64,000 bases of DNA from JAJRPT01 sp964465945 (GTDB taxonomy: Bacteria; Bacteroidota; Ignavibacteria; Kapaibacteriales; UBA2268). Positions 1 to 8,340 of the stretch are shown here, in pieces. Numbering within the stretch: the stretch's first letter is position 1; each line of letters opens with the position of its first letter. Both the position numbers and the translations under genes were made by a program. The notes beneath the pieces were generated by a model. The model did not search any database. It saw only the letters and a program-made list of their open reading frames with translations, and had not been told where the DNA came from. The stretch is taken from the NCBI GenBank assembly GCA_964465945.1, contig CAYXMM010000008.1:60158-124157 (forward strand). The letters are read 5' to 3'.

Positions 1-1
1 A

Positions 2-2926
2 ATAAACTGTCTTGAAATCACTTTAAATAATAACAATAGAGAGTATTGGGTGTTAATAAATCAATATCCAACAAATGAGCTAATATCCTATAAATTTAAT
101 AGTGATGGTATCGACACTTTAAATCCAATAATAAATCAAACTTTAAATGAATTAGATTCTCTTACGCCAGTTGAAATAAAAGTATCACCCAATAGAAAAA
201 AAATTGCAATTTTATATAATGTATACTTCAAATTAAAAGATGATAATAAAATTTTGAACAAATTATTGTTAGCGGATTTTGATGATAGGACGGGTATCAT
301 CTCAAATATTGGATTAACAGATGTAGAATTTAAAACAAAAAAAAATCACACAATGAAATATTTAATTTCGAAATCATTAGAATTTTCTCCAAATTCTAAA
401 AAATTATTCTTAGGGTCCACGAAATATTATTTTAATTTTGTTGAAGAATTTTTAACTCAGTATATTCTTGATTCTAATAAAAATGAAGCTAATCTGCAAA
501 ATTGTGATATTATTGAAACAAAAGATTTAGACTTAGGGGTTTCAGACCTTGAATTAACTCCTAATGGTACAATTATTTGTAATGGGAAGAATGGAAGAAG
601 TTTAAGTGTAATTAATAACCCCAATGAATATCACAATAATCTAAAATACAGTAAGATTAATTTTGCACTTAATGACACTATACTATATGGTTATATGGGC
701 GATAAATTACCTAAAACACTTTCGTGTAAATACTCATTTTTGAATATTAACCATTTTCAAGAGATTTGTGAAAATGAAAATTTAATATTAAAGGTAACTC
801 CATTTTATGATATTCCAAGTGCATCATTCACTTGGAATGGACCAAAAGGATTTTACTCAAATGAACAATATCCAATAATTAAGAACATTAGTAAAAGCAA
901 TGAAGGTTATTATAAGGTTAAAGTATATAATTCAACTGACACTTTAAGAGATAGTTCATTAGTTACTATTAAAGAAATATTAGAAACAAAAGTTGAACAA
1001 AGTAAAGAGTATCTTTGTAAAAATGATAGTTTAGTCTTATTTACCAATGAAAATTATGAAGTTGTATGGAACGACAGCATAATATCAAAGTCTTTCACGG
1101 TCTATAACACTGGGACTTATACAGCTTTGGCAATAGATAGTAGTAAGTGTGCATTACTTAAAACAATTGTAATAAATGACTTTTTGCCAGTTTTATCCGC
1201 CACCCAAAACAACTTCTGCGAGGGTGATAGTGCTACTATTTCGCTGGATAAAGCGTATGAAACAATAGTGTGGAATACTGGTGAAACTACGAAAGATATT
1301 GTCGTGAAGACAGCGGGGGTTTATTCTGCCACAGTAACAGAAGGTGAATGCTCAAATACTGCAAGCATTGAAATTAAAGTTAATCCATTGCCAGATTTTG
1401 ACGTTAAAGCTCCTAATGGTCTGCTAATTTGTGATGGTGGAAGCGTGGAGATTGAGATTGAAGCAGACCCGAATATTAGTATTCAATGGTCTGATAATTC
1501 AAGAGTTAGAAAAAGAACTTTTAGCCAGTCGGGAACTTACACTATCACTGCAAAAGATATAAAAACAGGTTGCGAATTAACGAAAGATATTGTAATCAGT
1601 GATATGAATGAAATTCAAGCGGATATTCTCGGAAATCCGACATTTTGCGACGGACAAAGTACTACACTAACTCTAAACCCTGAAGGTAAATCTTACCTTT
1701 GGAACACTGGTGAAACTACACGTAGTATAGAAGTCAGCGAAAGCGGTAACTATTCAGCTACAATCACAAGTGAAGCAGGTTGTGAACTTATTGCAACAAA
1801 AGAAGTTACGAAGTATCCTCTACCTGATTTTGAGATTCTCGGCGAAACAATTATTTGCGAAAACCCAGTTGCACTATATCCAAACAAAGATTTTGCAAAT
1901 TATGAATGGAATACTGGTGCAAATTCCAAAACAATAACTATCACAGAAGCAGGCGATTACTGGCTTCGAGTAACAGATAAAAATGTTTGTGAAACGACAA
2001 AAAGTGTTGAAATCAAACAAGCAAATCCAGAGTTAAATCTAAGCACAAATAACATTAATTTTGGCGAAATAATCTTCGGTAGCACCAAAACCCAGACCAT
2101 AACTGCGGATAGAGATGTTATTATCACAAAAAACACTGCTAAATTTAATGCAAATATTAATAATAAAAACATAAATATTATTTTCAATCCGACAAATATT
2201 GGCGAGTATATCGACACATTAATTGTTGAAACAGAGGGTGATTGCAAAGCCACAGACACAATCTATATTACTGGAGTTTGCAAAGCAGAAATACTTGCAA
2301 GTGTAAGCAATGCAACAGGTTATCCGAATGACAACATCACAAACAAAATAAGTTTAGAATTGCAACAACAAATTCCACTTCCAATAGATTTTAACTACAA
2401 TTTGACGCTTAACATCAATCAAGATGCAATTTACATAACCGACAATACAACATATAGTTATGCAAATGGAAGACTTGTAATTGACATCGCTGATTACTTA
2501 AATAAATCTAACTATCAAACACAAATTAAAGACATTAAATCAAGAATAAACTTAGCACGAAACCACGATAACCCTATAAAAATCAGTAACTTCACAACTG
2601 ACAATGAATTTCTAATTCCACTTCGCATAGACGGGAACATCACAATTTACGAAGTATGTTTAGATTCAATGCGACTAATTGAGAATTATACCCCTGCAAA
2701 CATACAAGCACTAAACAGAACTACAATAATACTAAACACTTACGAAAGCGGAGCATATAAAATAGAAATCAGCGATTTAACAGGTAAAGTAATCACAAAA
2801 CAAACACAAACGACAAAAAACAGCGAACAAATAAAGTACAACTACGAACTCAGCAACGGCACCTACATAATCAAAATCACAGAACCCGGTAAAATTCAAA
2901 CAATTAAGGTGATATTTATAGAATAG
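2..2926 (+). CDS. T9SS-sorted multi-domain adhesin-like protein, 5' partial
   Basis: The frame is open to the left edge of the window, so the gene begins outside it; the GTG at 50 is only the first possible internal start. The N-terminal 250 or so residues look like a beta-propeller (repeated phrases such as VSPNRKKIAIL and FSPNSKKLFLGS). Then come four or five Ig-like modules of about 85 residues, each with an FC(E/D)G(D/Q)S opening and a WNTGETT core. A further beta-rich domain containing INFGEIIFGS follows. The last 70 residues (ISDLTGKVITK, then GTYIIKI) match the T9SS type A sorting domain. Expected role: surface-attached or released protein exported by the type IX system. The ligand is unknown. 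A hairpin begins at the stop codon. Confidence 0.75.
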   Translation: MNCLEITLNNNNREYWVLINQYPTNELISYKFNSDGIDTLNPIINQTLNELDSLTPVEIKVSPNRKKIAILYNVYFKLKDDNKILNKLLLADFDDRTGIISNIGLTDVEFKTKKNHTMKYLISKSLEFSPNSKKLFLGSTKYYFNFVEEFLTQYILDSNKNEANLQNCDIIETKDLDLGVSDLELTPNGTIICNGKNGRSLSVINNPNEYHNNLKYSKINFALNDTILYGYMGDKLPKTLSCKYSFLNINHFQEICENENLILKVTPFYDIPSASFTWNGPKGFYSNEQYPIIKNISKSNEGYYKVKVYNSTDTLRDSSLVTIKEILETKVEQSKEYLCKNDSLVLFTNENYEVVWNDSIISKSFTVYNTGTYTALAIDSSKCALLKTIVINDFLPVLSATQNNFCEGDSATISLDKAYETIVWNTGETTKDIVVKTAGVYSATVTEGECSNTASIEIKVNPLPDFDVKAPNGLLICDGGSVEIEIEADPNISIQWSDNSRVRKRTFSQSGTYTITAKDIKTGCELTKDIVISDMNEIQADILGNPTFCDGQSTTLTLNPEGKSYLWNTGETTRSIEVSESGNYSATITSEAGCELIATKEVTKYPLPDFEILGETIICENPVALYPNKDFANYEWNTGANSKTITITEAGDYWLRVTDKNVCETTKSVEIKQANPELNLSTNNINFGEIIFGSTKTQTITADRDVIITKNTAKFNANINNKNINIIFNPTNIGEYIDTLIVETEGDCKATDTIYITGVCKAEILASVSNATGYPNDNITNKISLELQQQIPLPIDFNYNLTLNINQDAIYITDNTTYSYANGRLVIDIADYLNKSNYQTQIKDIKSRINLARNHDNPIKISNFTTDNEFLIPLRIDGNITIYEVCLDSMRLIENYTPANIQALNRTTIILNTYESGAYKIEISDLTGKVITKQTQTTKNSEQIKYNYELSNGTYIIKITEPGKIQTIKVIFIE

Positions 2927-3022
2927 TTCCCTTCGGCTCCGCTCAGGGAACGAACTAGTTCATTGAGCGTAGTCGAAATAAATTTCGTCTCTGTCATTCT
3001 GAGCGAAGCGAAGAATCCAGTT
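2926..3022. repeat. dispersed intergenic repeat, well-preserved copy
   Basis: The hairpin arms gttccct (2926-2932) and agggaac (2945-2951) are followed by a gaactagttc palindrome, then ttgagcgtagtcgaaat and cattctgagcgaagcgaag. A decayed version of the same order of phrases is seen near 6395-6490. The hairpin could also end transcription of the gene to its left, but no T-run follows it. Confidence 0.5.
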
Positions 3023-3515
3023 AAATAAACCAGAATTTGCAATGCAAATTCTCCAATTAATAACTACGGAGAAGTTCAACGTTAATAGCAAAACAAAAAA
3101 AGAACCCGTCATTCTTCGCTTCTCTCAACACCCAGAAAAAAAATTTCAAAAATATTTGTTTATTCTAAATTATTTTTTAATTTACAAAAAATGAATTTTA
3201 TTTTCTGAAAAAGTAAAGTTATAGTGTAATATATGCAAGCAAATTATTACCATATTCTCCTAACTCCTTATATATATACGCTTGCTTTATACAACAATCC
3301 GAAATCGCAAATTCTCTCTACTATGAAATTAAAAATAATTTACAAATTAAATGTTCTAAGCAAAACAAATTACAGGAGTTCAAACTTTATAATTTAGTTA
3401 AACAAAAGTATAGGCGGAACGGCATCTAACCTAAATGCTTATGTTTGTTGGTGTTCATAATTTTTTATGGACTAAAAAAAAAAGATTTTGTTTAACTAAA
3501 AAAATAGGAATTTTT
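2927..3515. other. intergenic region with dispersed-repeat debris
   Basis: No convincing gene. The left 100 bases carry a hairpin (2926-2951, arms gttccct/agggaac), a 10-base palindrome gaactagttc at 2952-2961, and phrases of the type gagcgtagtcgaaat and gtcattctgagcgaagcg. Such phrases recur between genes in this window and look like a dispersed intergenic repeat. The rest is AT-rich sequence without recognised signals. The Met codons before 3516 would extend the next gene upstream of its signal peptide and are not used. Confidence 0.5.
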
Positions 3516-4115
3516 ATGAAAAAAATAATTTTTTCAATTTTAATAATTTTAGTACTTTTATCAATAAGTAATAATGTTGTTAAAAGCCAGCCATGTCCTT
3601 CAGGTTGGAACACAAAAACTTTTCTAATTAACTATAGTGGATGTACATATAGTGTAATACTTTGTTATGAGTGTTTAGTTACACACCCTGGCGAAGTAAG
3701 GGTTGATTTAAAACATATTCAATATGTTTCAGGAAATTGTGCTCCTATTCAATGGGATGATGCAATTAATTTCATAAGAAATTATGTATCATCGGCACAA
3801 TTTTATTATCATGAACTTTGTCTAAATATACCTAAACCTGAACCTTGTGAAGGTGATACATCAAAATTTCTAAAAGCAACATATAGATATGATTATTGTT
3901 TTGAAGAATATGATGGTATAGATAAAGTTAGACCTTGTGAATCTGATAGTTACTGCGAAGTAACGTATAGATATTGTTTTAAGAGTGGAGAGGTAAATAA
4001 ATATTCAACTGAAGCCAAGCCAATAGGTATAATTCCAACATATAAAGATTGTCCTCTTTTTGGTCATCATGATTTAGGTGAATGTTTTATGGTGCATACA
4101 CCATGTAATCAGTAG
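3516..4115 (+). CDS. cysteine-rich secreted protein of unknown function
   Basis: I do not recognise this 199-aa protein. Met at 3516 is chosen because it is followed by a clean signal peptide (MKKIIFSILIILVLLSI, cleavage near VKSQ) and preceded by AGGA; the longer frame from 3435 adds an unlikely N-terminus. The mature part has about 14 cysteines, suggesting disulfide bonds in the envelope or outside. Residues from about 108 to 165 contain a degenerate duplication: PCEGD...TYRYDYCF followed by PCESD...TYRYCF. No T9SS sorting domain is visible. It sits between two T9SS cargo genes and has its own terminator at 4122-4160. Confidence 0.6.
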   Translation: MKKIIFSILIILVLLSISNNVVKSQPCPSGWNTKTFLINYSGCTYSVILCYECLVTHPGEVRVDLKHIQYVSGNCAPIQWDDAINFIRNYVSSAQFYYHELCLNIPKPEPCEGDTSKFLKATYRYDYCFEEYDGIDKVRPCESDSYCEVTYRYCFKSGEVNKYSTEAKPIGIIPTYKDCPLFGHHDLGECFMVHTPCNQ

Positions 4116-4121
4116 TTTAAA

Positions 4122-4160
4122 CAGGTTACTTGAAAGAAATCAAGTAACCTGAGTTTTTTA
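4122..4160 (+). terminator. rho-independent terminator
   Basis: Perfect 12-base arms caggttacttga (4122-4133) and tcaagtaacctg (4140-4151) with a 6-base loop, followed by agtttttta. It directly follows the cysteine-rich secreted protein gene. Confidence 0.85.
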
Positions 4161-4177
4161 ATTATTTGAGGAAAAAT

Positions 4178-6352
4178 ATGAAAATTAGAATAATCTTTTT
4201 AATAGCTATTATACCCTTATATCTACAAGCAAAATGGGAAATCATAGATACGCCCAAAAGCGACGTTCCTATTGAATATATTTTCAAAGTGAATGATGCA
4301 TTAGTTTCTTATTCTTTTAAAAGCTTTTACAAAAGCACAGATAACGGTGAAAATTGGGTAAGAATAGAATCATCGGGTCTGGATTCTGTTTATGATTTTA
4401 CTCAAGTATACTCTGATGGTAAAGATATATATTTATTAAATACTTATACTGGACAAAAAAATGGAGTTTATAAAAGTAGTGATAATGGAGAGAATTTTGA
4501 ACTTATATCATCAACTAAGTTTAGCAATCTTGGTATTAAAAAAGGTAAATTTTATTTAGATGGACAATTTTTACTAACTACTTATGACTTTATAAATTTT
4601 GATACAATTAAAATTGATTCGAAATATAGAAATATTGGAGATCAACATTTTAAATTTATAAATAATACAATTATTTATTTTGATAAAGGAGTAAACTCCA
4701 ACAATCCGCCATTTGTTAATAATGGTATTATATATAGTAATGATGACGGAAAAACTTGGCAAGAATGGAATGACGGTTTAATTAAAAATTATGCTTTTAA
4801 TTATGATGTACATTTTACAGATTCAATTTCTTTTTTAGGCACAAGTAAGGGGCTTTATAAATCAGCTGGAATTGGTAAAAAATGGGAGAAAATCGATTTC
4901 CCTTCAAGGTCTCTGGAAGTTAAGACTTTAGATCTTTTGAATAATGTTTTATACATTGCCACACCAATTGGTGAAATATTTAGTTCAAAAGATTTTGGGG
5001 TTACTTGGGATACTATAAAGCAAAGTCCTACCTTAAATACAAGATGTATAAGAGTAATTGATAATCATATTTTTGCTGTTGGATTAGGTTCTTACAAAAT
5101 AGTTGATGATAGTTTACAACAAATAGATATAATAGATAATATTAATGTTTGGGACTTCACGTTTAGTAATGATATAAAATATATGTCTGCAATTAAAGAT
5201 GGAATTTATTACTCAGATAATGATAATAAATGGAAAATGTTAAATGATTCATTAAATCAAATTAAATTTAATAAAAATCGAATTGCAGTAAAAGATAGTA
5301 TTGTTTATGCGATATACCAAAATAATATTTTATCAACTTCAAGGGATTTAGGAAAAACTTGGAAAGATACAAATATAATATCAGAGTTTGATTACTTGTA
5401 TGATATTTTCACATTTAATGATGTAGTCATATTATTATCTCCATATAATCTTATAATTTCTTACGACGATGGTATTTCATGGATTAATATTAAAGATAGT
5501 GACCCTAATTTTAACTTTTTTATAACAAACATTGTAAATGACGGAAATAATTTTATTGCATCGACATCAAAATCAAAAAATGGATTAATTATTTCAACTG
5601 ATAAATGTCAAACTTGGGAAAAACTTACTTTATCAGATAATGAAGCAATAAGTTCTGATTATATTCTTCATTTTGTAAAGTATAAAAATAAAATTGTTGT
5701 ACCTAAATTAGATAATTTTAATAATTATATATCCAATAGTTTGTATAAGTCAAATGATAACGGGGAATCTTGGAAACTTGAAGAATTTTCAAATGATAAA
5801 ATGTATATTTTCCAAATGATGAACTATAATGAAAACATATTTATGGCTACAACGAAAGGATTCTTATTTTCAACAAATTTTGGAGAAACATGGCTATATT
5901 ATAATGACGGTATAAAAATAAAAGGAATGGAAAGAATTGTTAATGTAGCATTTAGAGAGTTGAAATTACATAAAGGAATATTATATTTAACAGCAGCAGA
6001 TAAAATATATACATTACCTCTCTCCGAACTAGGAATAAACTACACCTCCGTCGAATCCACCGAATCCCGCAACTACCTATGGACTAATCCGCCGTACCCA
6101 CAACCGACGAATAGTCAAGTTAAAGTTAAAGTATATTGGGATAGTGAATTACCATTCACGAGCGACGACGTAGAAATTTACGACCTAACAGGGACAAAAC
6201 TAAACACCGAAGGACAAATAAGTGTTATAAATGAAAATAATTGGCAAGGCAATATAATCTGGGATGCAAGTAATCAAAATCCCGGTATATACTTAATGAA
6301 AATAAAGCATGGTACTGAGACAAGGACAAGGAAAATAATAATCACCGAATAA
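4178..6352 (+). CDS. BNR/Asp-box beta-propeller protein with T9SS sorting domain
   Basis: Predicted secreted 724-aa protein. ATG 4178 has GAGG seven bases upstream and starts a signal peptide (MKIRIIFLIAIIPLYLQA); a TTG at 4166 is rejected. Many Asp-box motifs (STDNGENW, SSDNGENF, SNDDGKTW, SNDNGESW, STNFGETW) mark a sialidase/sortilin-like propeller of about 600 residues. The final 85 residues (DVEIYDLTGTKLN, then NPGIYLMKI, ending RKIIITE) are a T9SS type A sorting domain. No catalytic residues of sialidases were identified, so a binding or structural role is as likely as an enzyme. Codon use switches near 6020 from very AT-rich to codons such as CTC, TCC, ACC and CGC, so the sorting domain may have a separate origin. 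Confidence 0.75.
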   Translation: MKIRIIFLIAIIPLYLQAKWEIIDTPKSDVPIEYIFKVNDALVSYSFKSFYKSTDNGENWVRIESSGLDSVYDFTQVYSDGKDIYLLNTYTGQKNGVYKSSDNGENFELISSTKFSNLGIKKGKFYLDGQFLLTTYDFINFDTIKIDSKYRNIGDQHFKFINNTIIYFDKGVNSNNPPFVNNGIIYSNDDGKTWQEWNDGLIKNYAFNYDVHFTDSISFLGTSKGLYKSAGIGKKWEKIDFPSRSLEVKTLDLLNNVLYIATPIGEIFSSKDFGVTWDTIKQSPTLNTRCIRVIDNHIFAVGLGSYKIVDDSLQQIDIIDNINVWDFTFSNDIKYMSAIKDGIYYSDNDNKWKMLNDSLNQIKFNKNRIAVKDSIVYAIYQNNILSTSRDLGKTWKDTNIISEFDYLYDIFTFNDVVILLSPYNLIISYDDGISWINIKDSDPNFNFFITNIVNDGNNFIASTSKSKNGLIISTDKCQTWEKLTLSDNEAISSDYILHFVKYKNKIVVPKLDNFNNYISNSLYKSNDNGESWKLEEFSNDKMYIFQMMNYNENIFMATTKGFLFSTNFGETWLYYNDGIKIKGMERIVNVAFRELKLHKGILYLTAADKIYTLPLSELGINYTSVESTESRNYLWTNPPYPQPTNSQVKVKVYWDSELPFTSDDVEIYDLTGTKLNTEGQISVINENNWQGNIIWDASNQNPGIYLMKIKHGTETRTRKIIITE

Positions 6353-6357
6353 ACAGC

Positions 6358-6386
6358 ACTCCCGAAGATTACTTCGGGAGTTTTTA
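6358..6386 (+). terminator. rho-independent terminator
   Basis: Perfect 10-base arms actcccgaag (6358-6367) and cttcgggagt (6372-6381) with a 4-base loop, followed by a T-run. It lies six bases after the stop codon of the BNR-repeat protein. Confidence 0.9.
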
Positions 6387-6782
6387 TCATACTTGAACCA
6401 GTTGTATTGAACTTAGTCAAAATAAATCAAATTAATACTTAACTGCAATAAAAACTAAGCCGTAATTCTGAGTGAATGTGAAAAATCTATTTTCTTATAC
6501 TTATAATAGAAGATTTATTAAAAAAAATAAATAATCAATCTATGCAAAAAAAACTCTCTTCCATTGAGGGAAGTACCCGTGAGGGCGATGGATGATAAAT
6601 TAAAGATAGAGAGTTATTCTTGTTATATTGATCTATCTAATAGTATTAAGCAGTTAACTCAGATTTCTGAAGATAATGCAAGAAACTTGAACACCCAGCC
6701 AAATATCATAATTAAGTAAATCAAACTATTTATCTGAAATTATTAGTTATTTTGTGTTTTTAAAACTTTTATATTGTAAATT
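6387..6782. other. intergenic region with decayed repeat and structured element
   Basis: Contains a decayed copy of the dispersed repeat (6395-6490), then the structured element at 6552-6615, then AT-rich leader sequence before rsgA. No open frame here looks like a gene. A stop codon at 6777-6779 limits how far rsgA can extend upstream. Confidence 0.5.
6552..6615. repeat. 64-base structured intergenic element
   Basis: An outer perfect 8-base inverted repeat (aactctct 6552-6559, agagagtt 6608-6615) encloses nested smaller inverted repeats, including cttcc/ggaag and taccc/ggg(c). It is GC-richer than its surroundings. It may be a mobile palindromic unit or a small structured RNA; nothing in the sequence decides which. 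Confidence 0.4.
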
Positions 6783-7817
6783 TTGTCCCTAAATAGTAAA
6801 TTAAAAAAATATAAAAATTCACAGGTTCAAGAGAAATTTCAAATCAAGAGTAAAAGAGTTAAATTTAAAGATGATTTGAAAATTGAAAATCTTTTGAATG
6901 GGAAAGTTATTGCTGCTATTGGTGCAATAAACCTTGTTAAATCAGGTGGCATTATCTATGAATGTCAAATTGCAGGGGTTATCAAGACTAGATATACCGA
7001 GTCATCAATCGTAGCGGTTGGCGATGATGTTTTGTTTGAAGTTATTGATGAAATATCTCAAAATTCGGGTTATCAAAAAGGTATTATTCGCGAAGTTGAA
7101 AAAAGAAGAACAAAACTTTCAAGGATTTCGCCTCAGAATAAGAACACAGAGCATGTTATCGGTGCAAATGCTGATATATTAATAATATTTATGGCAGCAG
7201 ACTTTCCAAAATATAATAAACGATTGATTGATAGATATTTAGTTGCTGCAAAATGTGGGGATTTAGAGCCGATTATTGTAATTAATAAGTCAGAACTAAG
7301 TGAAGAAGAAATTTTAAAAGATGACTTATATACTTATACAGATGAGTTAAATGTTGAAGTATTTTTAATTTCGGTTAAAGAGAGTATTGGATTAGAAAGT
7401 TTACAAGATAAACTAAAAAATAAACGTAGCATTTTAGCTGGTCCTTCAGGAAGTGGAAAATCATCTTTTATTAATTATATCTTGGGGACTAAACATCAAG
7501 AAATTGGAGAGGTAAGCCAGAAAACAGCAAAGGGTTTGCATACTACAAGTTTTGTGAGAATGTTCGAACTTGAAGATAGTGGTGAAATAATTGATTCACC
7601 TGGGGTTAGAGAATTTGCTTTGTGGGATATAAGCAAAGAAGAATTACCGACTTATTTTGATGATTTTATTGAATTTCACCATAATTGCAAGTTTCTACCA
7701 TGCACGCACACACACGAGCCAAGATGTGCAGTAATTGAAGCATTGGAAGAAGGAAAAATTGACCCTGATAGATATGAAAGTTATATTTCGCTACTATCAA
7801 GTATTGAGGATAAATAA
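6783..7817 (+). CDS. rsgA: ribosome small-subunit GTPase RsgA
   Basis: Circularly permuted GTPase that assists late maturation of the 30S subunit. The N-terminal OB-fold covers about residues 40-110. G4 (INKSE) near 167 precedes the P-loop GPSGSGKSS at 220-228, the permuted order typical of the family. DSPGVREF follows near 271. The C-terminal zinc site uses C, C, H and C in NCKFLPCTHTHEPRC. Length (344 aa) is usual. The start is TTG 6783: an in-frame stop lies just upstream and no ATG occurs until far inside. There is no clear Shine-Dalgarno site, as is common in this group. It converges on rplS, with a terminator between. Confidence 0.93.
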   Translation: MSLNSKLKKYKNSQVQEKFQIKSKRVKFKDDLKIENLLNGKVIAAIGAINLVKSGGIIYECQIAGVIKTRYTESSIVAVGDDVLFEVIDEISQNSGYQKGIIREVEKRRTKLSRISPQNKNTEHVIGANADILIIFMAADFPKYNKRLIDRYLVAAKCGDLEPIIVINKSELSEEEILKDDLYTYTDELNVEVFLISVKESIGLESLQDKLKNKRSILAGPSGSGKSSFINYILGTKHQEIGEVSQKTAKGLHTTSFVRMFELEDSGEIIDSPGVREFALWDISKEELPTYFDDFIEFHHNCKFLPCTHTHEPRCAVIEALEEGKIDPDRYESYISLLSSIEDK

Positions 7818-7846
7818 AAAAAGGACTATTCGATAAAGAATAGCCC
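7815..7846 (-). terminator. terminator of the rplS transcript
   Basis: Arms ctattc (7826-7831) and gaatag (7838-7843), extended by GC pairs. Read on the minus strand, the hairpin is followed by seven Ts just before the end of rsgA. It therefore serves the minus-strand rplS transcript. Confidence 0.7.
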
Positions 7847-7872
7847 AATTTAAAGTAATGAAGTTGCTGGAT

Positions 7873-8253
7873 TTAGCTAAGTTTTTGCTTAGTTTTCTTG
7901 TCGCTCATTCCACGTAAATAGAATAATTTAGCACGACGAACTCTACCAACTTTTAAGATTTCGATTTTTTGAAGTGCAGGTGAAAAAATTGGGAAAATTC
8001 TTTCAACACCAACGCCATTAGAAATTTTTCTAACAGTGAAAGTCTCATTAAGACCAGCACCTTGGCGAGAGATTACTACACCTTTGTAATTTTGGATTCT
8101 TTCTTTGTTTCCTTCTGATACTCTAACAGCAACATTAACTTGGTCGCCAGCTTTGAATAAAGGAATTTCATTATAATTTTCGCCGTCTTTTTCTTTGCGA
8201 ATATTCAAAGCATTTTCTTTGAACATTTCATTTACTAACTTTAACTTATCCAT
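7873..8253 (-). CDS. rplS: 50S ribosomal protein L19
   Basis: Structural protein of the large subunit at the 30S-50S interface. The 126-aa sequence has family hallmarks: F(K/R)AGDQVNVAVRV, ERIQNYKGVVI, GVGVERIFP and the basic C-terminal VGRVRRAKLFYLR. ATG at 8253 is preceded on its strand by GAGG. It is the last gene of a minus-strand block behind the VWA-OmpA lipoprotein and mnmG; the 87-base gap may hold its own promoter. Confidence 0.96.
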   Translation of the reverse strand: MDKLKLVNEMFKENALNIRKEKDGENYNEIPLFKAGDQVNVAVRVSEGNKERIQNYKGVVISRQGAGLNETFTVRKISNGVGVERIFPIFSPALQKIEILKVGRVRRAKLFYLRGMSDKKTKQKLS

Positions 8254-8340
8254 TTTATTTTCCTCGTTAAGAAAAGAGTTACAAAATTACGTGTATTTTA
8301 TGAAAAAAACAAATAAATTTTAAAAATAATTTATTTTGAT

